A DNA stretch of 64,000 nucleotides, taken from Salinarimonas sp046292825 (GTDB lineage Bacteria > Pseudomonadota > Alphaproteobacteria > Rhizobiales > Beijerinckiaceae). The notes under the pieces were generated by a model, which saw only the letters and a list, made by a program, of their open reading frames with translations, had not been told where the DNA came from and searched no databases. The translations under genes and the position numbers were made by a program. Location: contig NZ_JBKBQG010000014.1 of assembly GCF_046292825.1 (NCBI RefSeq), forward strand, positions 26,243-90,242. The letters run 5' to 3'. This document shows, one piece after another, positions 8,313-16,692 of this stretch; position 1 is the stretch's first letter, and each line of letters begins with the position of its first letter.

Positions 8313-9077
8313 TCAGCGATGGCTCGAGACGAATTGCCGGAAACGCTCGGATTTCGGCGCGGCGAAGACCTCGGCGGCCGGGCCTTCCTCCTCGACGACG
8401 CCCTGGTGCAGGAAGACGACGCGGTTCGAGACGTCGCGGGCGAAGCCCATCTCGTGGGTGACGACGAGCATGGTGCGCCCCTCCTCGGCGAGCGCGCGCA
8501 TGACGCGCAACACCTCGCCGACGAGCTCCGGATCGAGCGCGGAGGTCGGCTCGTCGAAGAGCATCACGTTGGGCCGCATGGCGAGCGCGCGGGCGATCGC
8601 GGCGCGCTGCTGCTGGCCGCCCGACAGATGAGCGGGGTAATGCTTCGCCTTGTCGGCGATGCCGACCTTCTCGAGCAGCGCCTCGCCCTCCGCGATCGCC
8701 TCCGCCTTCGGCCGACCCTGGACGTGGATCGGCGCCTCGACGACGTTCTCGAGGATGGTCATGTGGGACCAGAGATTGAAGCTCTGGAAGACCATCGCGA
8801 CCTTGGAGCGGATGCGGTCGACCTGGCGCTGGTCGGCGGGCTGCATGCCGTGGCGGGTCTTCTTGAGCGCGATCGTCTCGCCGCCGATGCTGACCTCGCC
8901 CGAATCCGGCGTCTCCAGCATGTTGATGCAGCGCAGCATCGTCGACTTGCCCGATCCGGACGCTCCGAGGATCGAGATCACGTCGCCGACGCGCGCATCG
9001 AGCGAGACGCCCTTGAGCACCTCGAGCGAGCCGAAGCTCTTGCGCAGATCGCGGATGCTGACGGCGGTCTCGGTCAT
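8313..9077 (-). CDS. Basic/polar amino-acid ABC transporter, ATP-binding protein
   Basis: A 254-residue ABC ATPase of the HisP/OccP/GlnQ group. Walker A is GASGSGKST at 38-46, the signature is LSGGQQQR, Walker B is VMLFDEPTSALD and the switch histidine is in VVTHEMGFA. The insertion KKTRHGMQPADQRQ before the Q-loop region is typical of the HisP/OccP basic-amino-acid branch. It energises import through the two permeases encoded immediately upstream, with a 10-bp gap to the first. Together with two binding proteins encoded just beyond and an agmatinase-family enzyme, the context favours arginine, ornithine, lysine, histidine or a related guanidino compound as substrate; that is inference. The start at 9077 gives the standard N-terminus. 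Confidence 0.9.
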   Translation of the reverse strand: MTETAVSIRDLRKSFGSLEVLKGVSLDARVGDVISILGASGSGKSTMLRCINMLETPDSGEVSIGGETIALKKTRHGMQPADQRQVDRIRSKVAMVFQSFNLWSHMTILENVVEAPIHVQGRPKAEAIAEGEALLEKVGIADKAKHYPAHLSGGQQQRAAIARALAMRPNVMLFDEPTSALDPELVGEVLRVMRALAEEGRTMLVVTHEMGFARDVSNRVVFLHQGVVEEEGPAAEVFAAPKSERFRQFVSSHR

Positions 9078-9087
9078 CGTTCCTCTC

Positions 9088-9837
9088 TCAGGCGCCGCGC
9101 GCGCCGGCGGGATCGGGCGTCAGGACGGGCTTGTCGGCTGCGCGCGGGGGCTCGCGCAGATGCGGCGACAGGCGCCATTCGAAGAACTGGATCGCGCGCG
9201 TGACCGCGAAATTGATCAGGAGATAGATCGCGCCGGCCACCACGAACACCTCCACCGCGCGGAAGGTCTGCGAGATCATCCGGTGCGCGAGGCCCGTGAC
9301 CTCCATCAGCGTGATGACGGACGCGAGCGAGGTCGCCTTGACCATCAGGATGATCTCGTTGCCGTAGGCCGGCAGCGCCTGGCGCACCGCGATCGGCAGC
9401 ACGATGCGGCGGAAGCGCTGGAGCCCCGACATGCCGCAGGCCTTCGCCGCCTCGATCTGCCCGTGCGGCACGGCGAGGAGCCCGCCGCGGATGATCTCGG
9501 CGGCATAGGCGGCGGTGTTGAGGGTCAGCGCGAAGATCGCGCAATAATAGGGCTCCCGGAAGAACCACCAGATGCCGAGCTCCTGCAGCTGCGGCCGGAA
9601 CTGGCCGAGCCCGTAATAGACGAGGAAGATCTGCACGAGGAGCGGCGTGCCGCGGAAGACGAAGATGTAGGCCTGCGCCGTCCAATCGAGCACCGCGATC
9701 CCGGACAGACGCATCATCGCGAGCGCGAGCGCGAAGACCGCGCCGAAGGAGAGCGACCACGCGGCGAGCTGCAGCATCAGGGGCACGCCCGGCAGCAGCC
9801 GCTGGAAGGCGTCCCACATGAAGGGAAGATCGATCAT
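9088..9837 (-). CDS. Amino-acid ABC transporter permease (HisM-like)
   Basis: A 249-residue inner-membrane permease with about five helices. The coupling motif EAAKACGMSGLQRFRRIVLPIAVRQALP (EAA loop, about residues 150-177) docks the ATPase. FRGTPLLVQIFLVYYG is the usual signature of the HisM/GlnP branch. It forms a heterodimer with the neighbouring HisQ-like permease. The ATG at 9837 overlaps the stop of that gene (ATGA), which fixes the start and implies coupled translation. The C-terminal tail is proline-rich and slightly longer than average. The product imports an amino acid across the inner membrane with the ATPase encoded 10 bp downstream. Confidence 0.9.
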   Translation of the reverse strand: MIDLPFMWDAFQRLLPGVPLMLQLAAWSLSFGAVFALALAMMRLSGIAVLDWTAQAYIFVFRGTPLLVQIFLVYYGLGQFRPQLQELGIWWFFREPYYCAIFALTLNTAAYAAEIIRGGLLAVPHGQIEAAKACGMSGLQRFRRIVLPIAVRQALPAYGNEIILMVKATSLASVITLMEVTGLAHRMISQTFRAVEVFVVAGAIYLLINFAVTRAIQFFEWRLSPHLREPPRAADKPVLTPDPAGARGA

Positions 9838-10556
9838 GTCGCCCTCCTCACGCCGCGCATGGCGCGCGCCTCGGCCTTGGCGAAGAACCAGGTGGAGAGC
9901 GTCGTCAGGACGAGGTAGAGGACCGCCGCCGCGAGGAAGAAATAGAAGGGCTGGCGCGTCGAGCCGGCGCCGATCTGCGCCTGCCGCAGGAGCTCGACGA
10001 GGCCGATGACCGAGATGAGCGCCGATTCCTTGAGCGCGAGCTGCCAGCAATTGCCGAGCCCGGGGATCGCGAAGCGCATCACCTGCGGAAACACGATCCG
10101 CCGCAGCATCAGCCAGCGGCCCATGCCGACCGAGCGCGCCGCCTCGAGCTCGCCCTTCGGCAGCGCCAGGTAGGCGCCGCGATAGACCTCCGCCTGATAG
10201 GCGGCGTTGACGACGGCGATCGCGAGCGCGCCGGTGACGAAGACCGGCAGGCCGATGAAGCCCTCGTAGCCGAGCATCCGCCCGAGATTGGTGAGCGCGA
10301 GCGAGCCGCCGAAGAAGAAGAGGTAGATGACGAGCAGGTCCGGGATGCCGCGCAGCACGGTGGTGTAGGTGTCGCCGATCGTGCGGGCGACCCGGCTGCG
10401 CGAGAGCTTCATCGCCGCGATGCAGGCGGCGACGACGTTGCCGACGAGGAAGCCGGTCGTCGCCACCGCCAGGGTGACGACCATCGCGAGGAGCATGGCT
10501 CCGCCCCACCCGCGCGGGCCGAAGCCGAACAGCTCGAAGAATCCGACCGGTGTCAT
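9834..10556 (-). CDS. Amino-acid ABC transporter permease (HisQ-like)
   Basis: A 240-residue permease, partner of the HisM-like subunit. It contains VLRGIPDLLVIYLFFFGG and the EAA loop (GELEAARSVGMGRWLMLRRIVFPQVMRFAIPGLGN, about residues 135-170). Five predicted helices fit the HisMQ family. The start ATG (10556) gives the normal short periplasmic N-terminus (MTPVGFFELFGFG). A binding-protein gene ends in the same direction 68 bp upstream, so the order from the promoter side is binding protein, HisQ-like, HisM-like, ATPase. The substrate is probably a basic or polar amino acid, judged from the ATPase branch. Confidence 0.9.
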   Translation of the reverse strand: MTPVGFFELFGFGPRGWGGAMLLAMVVTLAVATTGFLVGNVVAACIAAMKLSRSRVARTIGDTYTTVLRGIPDLLVIYLFFFGGSLALTNLGRMLGYEGFIGLPVFVTGALAIAVVNAAYQAEVYRGAYLALPKGELEAARSVGMGRWLMLRRIVFPQVMRFAIPGLGNCWQLALKESALISVIGLVELLRQAQIGAGSTRQPFYFFLAAAVLYLVLTTLSTWFFAKAEARAMRGVRRAT

Positions 10557-10624
10557 CGCCTCACCGTCTGGCCCCGGCGCCGCGTCGAGCGGCGCGCGGG
10601 GTCGCGTCCCATGCTCTCACCGTG

Positions 10625-11473
10625 TCAGTTCGCAGGCGTGATGTCGACGCCGAACCACTTCACGGCGAGCTCCTGCAGGGAGCCGTCGGCGAGCGCCTCC
10701 TCGATCGCGGCGGAGAACTTCTCGGCGAGCGCCGTGTCCTCCTTGCGGAGGCCGACCGCGACGCCGCGCCCGAGCACGCCGCCGGAGAGGCCGGTGCCGA
10801 CGATCTCCATCTCGGCGAAATCGGGCTGCATCTTCGTCGCGGTCAAAGCCGAATGGGCGGCGAAGATGCCGTCGAGGCGGCCGGCCAGGAGATCGAGATC
10901 GTGCTGCTCCGTGGTGCCGTATTCGCGGATCTCGACGATGTCCCCGAGATATTGCTGGAGGAAGTTCGAGTTCGTGGTCGAGCCCTGCACGCCGATCACC
11001 TTGCCGCGCAGGATCGGCTCCCATTCCGCCACGCGCGCGGTCACCGCATCGGCATCCGTGTCGAGCGACAGGGTCTCGCCGGTGCCGGCGAGCTCCATCA
11101 GCGGGCTGTCGGCGAGCGCGCCGAAGCCGTGCGGGGTGCCCGCGTAGGGGCGGGAGAAGTTGATCACCTCGAGGCGCTGGTCGGTGATGTTCATGCCGGC
11201 CATGATCGCGTCGTACTGGCCGGCCTGCAGCGCGGGGATGATGCCGGCCCAGTCCTGCTGGACGACCTGGCAGGTCACTTCCATGCGGCGGCAGAGATCC
11301 TCGGCGAGGTCCACCTCGAAGCCGGCGAGGCTGCCGTCGGGGTTCGAGAAGTTCCACGGAGCGTACGCGCCCTCGGTCGCGATGCGCACCACGTCCTGGG
11401 CATGGGCCGTCGAGAGGCCGAGCGCGAAGGCCGCGCCAGCGATCCCGAGCCCGAGCGCCTTGAGATTGATCAT
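10625..11473 (-). CDS. Periplasmic amino-acid-binding protein (first of two)
   Basis: A 282-residue SBP family 3 protein. A Sec signal peptide (MINLKALGLGIAGAAFALGLSTAHA, cleavage before Q26) is followed by VRIATEGAYAPWNF, the canonical entry strand of lysine/arginine/ornithine-binding proteins. ADAIMAGMNIT-type ligand residues and the second-lobe GKVIGVQGSTT follow. It delivers substrate to the permease pair encoded 68 bp downstream. A sister gene (11686-12531) encodes a clearly related protein, sharing for example the TEGAYAPWNFS and EIREY.TTEQHDLDL stretches, so the pair probably arose by tandem duplication and may differ in ligand specificity. Start ATG is at 11473. Confidence 0.9.
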   Translation of the reverse strand: MINLKALGLGIAGAAFALGLSTAHAQDVVRIATEGAYAPWNFSNPDGSLAGFEVDLAEDLCRRMEVTCQVVQQDWAGIIPALQAGQYDAIMAGMNITDQRLEVINFSRPYAGTPHGFGALADSPLMELAGTGETLSLDTDADAVTARVAEWEPILRGKVIGVQGSTTNSNFLQQYLGDIVEIREYGTTEQHDLDLLAGRLDGIFAAHSALTATKMQPDFAEMEIVGTGLSGGVLGRGVAVGLRKEDTALAEKFSAAIEEALADGSLQELAVKWFGVDITPAN

Positions 11474-11685
11474 GCGAGTAGATCCCCTCTGGAGGTTTCC
11501 GCTCTCCCGGCGGAACTGGAGCGCGGACGCGTCGAGGCGCCCGACACGCCTAAGTAAAAGGCAGCGAGCGGCCCCTGCAAGCCCTTCTTTTCCGCGCCGA
11601 CGCTGTGCATTCGGCGCGGAAATGGGCAGCTGCGTCGCACCTGCCTCTCGCCCGCGCTATGTGCGGTAGAGGAGCGGGTCGGCCG

Positions 11686-12531
11686 TCACTCGACCGGCGT
11701 GAGGTCGAGGCCGAACCATTGCATCGACAGGGTGCGCACCGTGCCGTCGTCGATCGCCGCCTGGATCGCCTCGTCGAAGCGGGCGCGCAGCTCCTCGTCG
11801 CCCTGACGCAGCCCCACGCCGACGCCGCGGCCGAGGATGCCGCCGACGAAGCCCGGACCCGTGATCGTGAACTCGCCCTCGAACTCGGGCTTCGTCAGCG
11901 TCGCCTCCAGCGTGGGCAGGTCGGCGAGCACCGCGTCGATGCGCTGCGCCTGCAAGTCGAGGTCGTGCTGCTCGGTGGTGGCGTATTCGCGGATCTCGAC
12001 GTCGTTCTCGAAGAACTCGCGCGCGAAGACCGCATGCGTCGTCGCGCGCTGGACGCCGATGGTCTTGCCGGAGATCGCCTGGCGGACCTCCTCGAGCGCG
12101 GCCATCGCGGCCTCGCGGTTCGTCTCGAGATGGAAGCGCTCGCCCGAGCGCGGCAGCTCGGCGATGTCGGAATCGTTCGGCACCAGGAAGCCGTTCGGCG
12201 AGAGCGTGTAGGCCTTCGAGAAGGAGATCACCTCCTCGCGCTCCTCGGTGATCGACATGCCGGCCATGATGGCGTCGAAGCGCCCGGCGACGAGGCTCGG
12301 GATGATGCCGTCCCAATCCGTCGCGATGATCTCGCACTCGACGCCCATGCGCGTGCAGAGGTCGCGCGCGAGGTCGATCTCGAAGCCGTCGAGCGTGCCG
12401 TCGGGCTGCGAGAAGTTCCACGGCGCGTAGGCGCCCTCGGTGGCGATGGTGATGCGCTCCTGCGCGAGCGCGGGGCTCGCGGCGAGGGCCGTGGCGGCGA
12501 GAGCGAGGCCGATCGTCTTGGAAATGGTCAT
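11686..12531 (-). CDS. Periplasmic amino-acid-binding protein (second of two)
   Basis: A 281-residue paralogue of the preceding binding protein. It has a signal peptide (MTISKTIGLALAATALAASPALA), then ITIATEGAYAPWNFSQPDG and the same domain layout: SITEEREEVISFSKAY hinge region, and GKTIGVQRATTHAVFAREFF starting the second lobe. Residues differ around the expected ligand loops (for example LADLPTLEATL versus FAAHSALTATK), consistent with a changed ligand preference. The 212-bp gap to the first binding-protein gene may hold a promoter or terminator, but none was clear. It lies between the transporter and the agmatinase-family gene, suggesting that it captures the substrate of that enzyme; this is inference. 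Confidence 0.88.
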   Translation of the reverse strand: MTISKTIGLALAATALAASPALAQERITIATEGAYAPWNFSQPDGTLDGFEIDLARDLCTRMGVECEIIATDWDGIIPSLVAGRFDAIMAGMSITEEREEVISFSKAYTLSPNGFLVPNDSDIAELPRSGERFHLETNREAAMAALEEVRQAISGKTIGVQRATTHAVFAREFFENDVEIREYATTEQHDLDLQAQRIDAVLADLPTLEATLTKPEFEGEFTITGPGFVGGILGRGVGVGLRQGDEELRARFDEAIQAAIDDGTVRTLSMQWFGLDLTPVE

Positions 12532-12639
12532 GGTTTCATCCTTGGCGTCGTGAATGATCGCGGGCGACGGCGCGCGCCGCCCGGAGGGGCTCGTTTACGG
12601 CCCCGATGCGCGCGAGTGAAGCCCGCCGGGCGCGCTCGG

Positions 12640-13689
12640 TCAACGGGAGGAAGAGAAAGACGGCGCCCGCGCCATCAGGCAGAGGATCTCGAGGAGCATC
12701 TGGGCGGCGACGTGGGCGGTGTTCGTCGTCGCGTCGTATTGGGGCGCGACCTCGACGACGTCGCCTCCGATCACGTCGAGCCCGGCGAGCCCGCGCATCA
12801 GCGCGAGCACCTCGCGCGGCGTGAGCCCGCCGACCTCCGGCGTGCCGGTGCCGGGGGCGAAGGCGGGGTCGATCGAATCGATGTCGAAGGAGACGTAAAC
12901 CGGCCCCTCGCCGACGATCGCGCGCGCGCGCTCGACGATCGCGGGGATGCCCAGCGTGTCGACCTCCTCGGCGTGGATCACCGTCATGCCGCTTTCGGTG
13001 GAGAATTCCCACAGCCATTCGGCCGAGCCGCGGATGCCGATCTGGATCGTGCGCTCGGGATCGAGCACGCCGTCGAGCACGGCGCGGCGGAAGGGGCCGC
13101 CGTGGTGGAACTTGGCGCCCTCGTATTCGCCGGACGTGTCGCAATGGGCGTCGATATGGATCATGCCCACCGGCCGCTCGGCGCCGACCGCCTTGAGAAT
13201 CGGAAGCGAGATCGAATGGTCGCCGCCCACCGCGAGGGGACGCACGCCCGCGCCGACGAGATCGCGGAAATAGGCCTCGATGTCGGCATGGCAGCGCTCG
13301 AGCGAGAAGCGGCTCTCGAGCGGCACGTCGCCCACGTCCGCCACGCGCAGCTCGTAGGTCGGCAGCGCCTTGAGCACGTGCTCGTAGGGGCCGATCCGCT
13401 CGATGCCGCGCACCGCGCGCGGGCCGAAGCGGGTGCCGGTGCGGTTCGTCACGCCGAGATCCATCGGCACGCCGACGATCGCGACGTCGAGCCCGGCGAA
13501 GCCGTTTGAAGCGGCGTCCGGGCGATAGGGCGCGGCGAGGAAGGTCGCCGGCTCCATGAAGGGCCAGCGCCGCCGCTCGCCGCTCATGAACTGCGTGTCC
13601 GCCACCGCCTTGAAGGCCGGGTCGAAGACGTCCCCGCCCTTGGCGTTCGCGTATTTCGCCCGCAGCCGGGCGAGCTTGTCCTGATCCAT
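12640..13689 (-). CDS. Agmatinase/guanidino-acid ureohydrolase
   Basis: A 349-residue ureohydrolase of the arginase/agmatinase superfamily. All six Mn-ligand positions are visible: His158 in GGDHSISLP, Asp180, His182 and Asp184 in HIDAHCDT, and Asp269 and Asp271 in SFDIDSIDP. GTGTPEVGGLT follows. The family releases urea from agmatine, guanidinobutyrate, proclavaminate or similar substrates. The long N-terminal segment of about 60 residues resembles guanidinobutyrase/SpeB-like enzymes of alphaproteobacteria rather than arginase. The start at 13689 is supported by GGAG seven bases upstream. Sitting upstream of a basic-amino-acid ABC transporter and two binding proteins on the same strand, it probably forms part of an uptake and catabolism module for a guanidino compound. 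Confidence 0.88.
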   Translation of the reverse strand: MDQDKLARLRAKYANAKGGDVFDPAFKAVADTQFMSGERRRWPFMEPATFLAAPYRPDAASNGFAGLDVAIVGVPMDLGVTNRTGTRFGPRAVRGIERIGPYEHVLKALPTYELRVADVGDVPLESRFSLERCHADIEAYFRDLVGAGVRPLAVGGDHSISLPILKAVGAERPVGMIHIDAHCDTSGEYEGAKFHHGGPFRRAVLDGVLDPERTIQIGIRGSAEWLWEFSTESGMTVIHAEEVDTLGIPAIVERARAIVGEGPVYVSFDIDSIDPAFAPGTGTPEVGGLTPREVLALMRGLAGLDVIGGDVVEVAPQYDATTNTAHVAAQMLLEILCLMARAPSFSSSR

Positions 13690-13779
13690 GATCCGCTCCG
13701 CGTCTCGTCGCGCGAGCTTCGAGCGGCGGGGCGGGAGCGTCAAGCGGGCGATCGCGCGGGATGCGCTCGCGCGATGTCC

Positions 13780-15081
13780 TCAGCGGGCGAGCACCCGGCG
13801 CACCGCGAGCCCGAGGGCGATCGCCTCGGCGAGCATGGTGAGCGCGAGCGCGCTCGCCGCGCCGATCACGCCGTAGGCCGGCACCAAAGCGAGCGCGAGG
13901 ACGCAGGCGAGGACGCCCGCGCCGACATAGATGCGGGCATAGGTCCGCTCCGCCCCGACCATGGCGAGCACCCGCTCGGCCGGCCCGACCGCCGCGAGCG
14001 CCACGGTGCCGGCGGCGACGATCGCCATCGCCGGCCAGGCCTCGACGAAGCCGGGACCGAAGAGGCCGAGCACGAAGGGGCCGAGCGCCACGAGCGCCGC
14101 CGCGAAGACGACCGAGGGCACGAGCGTCGCGAGCGTCGCGCGCCGCACCATCGCCCGCAAGGCCTCGCGATCGCCGCGGACGTGCAGCGCCGAGACGCGG
14201 TGGGCGATCGCGTTCGAGATCGCGTAGGCCACGAAGGGCACGAGGGCGAGGCTCTTCACGGCGGCGAAATAGATCCCCGCCTCCTCGGCGGAGCGGAACC
14301 AGGCGAGCGCGATCACGTCCGCGCTCACCGCCACGAGCGCGCCGACATCGCCGACGAGGAGCGGCACCGACACGCCGAGCCAGTGGCGCCCCTCGATCCG
14401 GCGCGCGCCGCCCGGCGGCAGCATCGGCGCGATCCGCGGGCGCAGCATCAGGGCCTGGACGCCGCAGACGAGACTCGTCGCGACGAGCATCGCGAGCATC
14501 ACCTCGGTCGCGCCCCGGCCGATGCCGAGCGCGAGCCCCGCGCCGACGAGGGCGAGCATCAGGAGCGGGCGCAGGAGATAGCTCGGCGCGAGCGCGAGGA
14601 TCGGCCAGTCGAAGGATTTCGCGATCCCCTCCTGCACCATCATCAGGGCCATCGCCGGCAGCATGGCGAAGGCGAGCGCGAGAACGGGATCGTGGGGGGC
14701 GAGCGCGAGCGCGCCGACGATGCCGACCGCCCCCCCGACCGCGAGCGCGAGCGCCCGCGAGAACAGGAGGAAGCCCGCGAGCGCCGGCGGATCGTTCTCC
14801 TGGCGATAGCGCGCGACGAAACGCTGCGCCGCGACATCAAGGCCGAACACCGCGAGCGCCGCCGCGACGCCGAGCACCGTGACCGCCGCGGCGACGCGCC
14901 CGTACTCGCCCTCGCCGACGATGCGCGCGATCGCGATCTGCGCCACGAAGGCGACGAGCGCGGCGGCCACGCGAATCGCGAAGGCCCAGAGGGCGAACGC
15001 CCCGCCCGCGGCGAGCACGCGCGCGCCCGCGTCGCGCAGGTCGGTCGACAATCTGGCGAGGTTCGCTGCGAGGGGCGTCAT
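13780..15081 (-). CDS. Polysaccharide (Wzx/MATE-type) flippase
   Basis: A 433-residue membrane protein with 12-14 hydrophobic helices and the PST/MVF (Wzx-like) layout. An amphipathic N-terminus is followed by AFVAQIAIARIVGEGEYGRVAAAVTVLG, typical of O-antigen/exopolysaccharide flippases, and the C-terminal half ends with VLALALVPAYGVIGAASALALTML. It would move undecaprenyl-linked oligosaccharide across the inner membrane. No glycosyltransferase cluster is adjacent, only a divergent ExoD-family gene, so the glycan is unknown. It begins with ATG at 15081. The gap to the agmatinase-family gene is about 90 bp, and functional linkage to it is unlikely. Confidence 0.8.
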   Translation of the reverse strand: MTPLAANLARLSTDLRDAGARVLAAGGAFALWAFAIRVAAALVAFVAQIAIARIVGEGEYGRVAAAVTVLGVAAALAVFGLDVAAQRFVARYRQENDPPALAGFLLFSRALALAVGGAVGIVGALALAPHDPVLALAFAMLPAMALMMVQEGIAKSFDWPILALAPSYLLRPLLMLALVGAGLALGIGRGATEVMLAMLVATSLVCGVQALMLRPRIAPMLPPGGARRIEGRHWLGVSVPLLVGDVGALVAVSADVIALAWFRSAEEAGIYFAAVKSLALVPFVAYAISNAIAHRVSALHVRGDREALRAMVRRATLATLVPSVVFAAALVALGPFVLGLFGPGFVEAWPAMAIVAAGTVALAAVGPAERVLAMVGAERTYARIYVGAGVLACVLALALVPAYGVIGAASALALTMLAEAIALGLAVRRVLAR

Positions 15082-15200
15082 GCGGGTCTCGCTTAGCGGC
15101 TGTGCGTTCAGATCCCGTTACCGGGGATTGGACTTCGCGCGCGGGCGGCGCTACCGATGTCGCGGCTCTCGTCCCATCCGCCCACCGGGTCCCTCGCCTC

Positions 15201-15836
15201 ATGTCCAGCGCCGCTCCCTCGCAACTGCCCGCCGCCGAGCCGGCGCACGCCGCCCGCGCCTCCGATCTCCTCGAGCGGCTCGCCGCCGCGGCGCCGGACG
15301 AGCGGGTGAGCCTCGGGCAGATCGTCGACGTGCTCGGCGAGCGCGCCTTCGGCCTCGTCCTCCTGATCCTCGCTTTGCCCTGCGCGATCCCGTTCCTCTA
15401 CGGCGTGCCGCAGGTCTTCTCCCTGCCGATGGTGTTCGTCGCGACGCAGATCCTGATCGGCCGCCAGACGCTCTGGCTGCCCGATCCGATGCGCGCGCGC
15501 ACCATCCGCCGCGACGATCTGCGGGCGCTCGCCGCCCGCGGCGGGCCGTGGCTGCGCCGCCTCGAGCTGCTCGCGCGCCCGCGCCTCTCCGCGCTCTCGT
15601 CGCGGGTCGCCGAGAAGCTGTTCGGGCTCGCGATGGTGATCGCCTCGCTGTCGATCCTCACGCCGCTCCCGCTCACCAACACCGTGCCGGCGATCGGCGT
15701 CGCGGTGCTCTCGATCGGCATGATCGAGAAGGACGGGCTCCTGATGCTCGCCGGCACCGCGATCGCGCTCGTGTGGATCGGCTTCCTCGCGCTCGCGGGC
15801 ACGACGGTGATCGCGTTCCTGTTCTCCTTCCTGTGA
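15201..15836 (+). CDS. exoD: ExoD-family exopolysaccharide synthesis protein
   Basis: A 211-residue protein with the ExoD domain: SLGQIVDVLGERAFGLVLLILALPCAIPF near residues 40-70, GRQTLWLPDPM, and a hydrophobic C-terminus with LTPLPLTNTVPAIGVAVLSIGMIEKDGLL. ExoD was named in Sinorhizobium, where mutants have altered exopolysaccharide and alkali sensitivity; its biochemical role is unclear. The frame is open from 15102, but the N-terminal extension from there looks non-coding, so the ATG at 15201 is preferred. It is divergent from the flippase gene (about 120 bp between starts), so both may share a regulatory region for envelope polysaccharide. Confidence 0.82.
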   Translation: MSSAAPSQLPAAEPAHAARASDLLERLAAAAPDERVSLGQIVDVLGERAFGLVLLILALPCAIPFLYGVPQVFSLPMVFVATQILIGRQTLWLPDPMRARTIRRDDLRALAARGGPWLRRLELLARPRLSALSSRVAEKLFGLAMVIASLSILTPLPLTNTVPAIGVAVLSIGMIEKDGLLMLAGTAIALVWIGFLALAGTTVIAFLFSFL

Positions 15837-15924
15837 CGCGCGGCCGCCCCGCCGATTTTTTCCGCCCGACCCGAAAAACCGGGCTTGCATCCCCGGAAGC
15901 CACCCGATATATCCCCGCTCGTGG

Positions 15925-16000
15925 TCCCCGATAGCTCAGTTGGTAGAGCAAGCGGCTGTTAACCGCTCGGTCGTAGGTTCGAGTCCTACTCGGGGAGCCA
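15925..16000 (+). tRNA. tRNA-Asn (GTT anticodon), CCA encoded
   Basis: A full cloverleaf. The acceptor stem TCCCCGA (15925-15931) pairs with TCGGGGA (15990-15996), the discriminator base is G, and CCA is encoded (15998-16000). The D arm contains AGCTCAGTTGGTAGAGC, the anticodon loop reads CTGTTAAC with anticodon GTT, and the T arm carries GTTCGAGTC. It lies 88 bp after exoD. No direct repeat of its 3' end was found nearby, so there is no sign of an integrated element here. Confidence 0.97.
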
Positions 16001-16216
16001 ACCTTTTCCGCCACGATCAGATACTCGGGCTTGTCGCGTGTGACGTGTGCCGGCGGCACTGCGTTCGCTTCGTCGATGGCGGTGACGACGCAGAATGCGG
16101 AGCGGCGGATTCAGGCGCGTTGCCTACACTCGGCTCGCCGACCCGTTTCGCTGCACCATGTTGTCGCCTCGTGCGGGCACGTCGCGTCGCGCCAGGCGCA
16201 ACCATGGAGACGCAGA

Positions 16217-16552
16217 ATGAAATTCAAACAGGCCATGCTCGCGGCGATCATGGCCGTGGCGAGTACCAGCCCCACGCTGGCCGAGGTCGACTTCAGCGAA
16301 GCTTGGCATGCCTGTGACGATGCGGCCGTTGAGCGTGGATTCGTCGAAGCTTCGCTTCCTGATCGGTCGTTAGGCTATTCTCAGGAGGCGGTGATCCGGC
16401 AAGTCGCCGGACCCTTCGAAGGACAGGATCTGATTACGATCGCGATGCCGACGAGTACCGGGACCGTCTTCTGCCAGCTGACCACCGATCTCCGGGTCGT
16501 TCTATACAAGTTCAACGGACGCGAAGTGATCGGCGCCAGCCCGAAGCGGTGA
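16217..16552 (+). CDS. Small secreted hypothetical protein
   Basis: A 111-residue protein with a signal peptide (MKFKQAMLAAIMAVASTSPTLA, cleavage before E23) and a mature part containing two cysteines (WHACDDAAVERG and TVFCQLTTDL), which could form a disulfide in the periplasm. GGAG lies about seven bases before the ATG at 16217. The frame is open from 16031 but the extra N-terminus is arginine-rich antisense-like sequence. Base composition of this gene and its 216-bp upstream gap is visibly less GC-rich than the neighbours, and codon choice is more mixed. Together with the adjacent tRNA this hints at later acquisition. No family is recognised. Confidence 0.7.
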   Translation: MKFKQAMLAAIMAVASTSPTLAEVDFSEAWHACDDAAVERGFVEASLPDRSLGYSQEAVIRQVAGPFEGQDLITIAMPTSTGTVFCQLTTDLRVVLYKFNGREVIGASPKR

Positions 16553-16692
16553 TGGCCTCCATCTGATCCGCGATATGGCCGTCTTCTGACGCCCCCCCCG
16601 CCTGCGGCCCGAAGTCGCGCCGATCGCGGTTCAACGGGGCGGCGAAGGTGAATATCCTGGCGGCATTTCGCGTCGCTCGAGAGGTGTCCCCC

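Noticed and set aside
16564..16592. TGATCC followed by a possible -10, resembling an RpoE/ChrR promoter ahead of the photolyase
   Set aside because: The -35-like TGATC is present, but the expected TA at the -10 position is not, so it falls short of the consensus I know.
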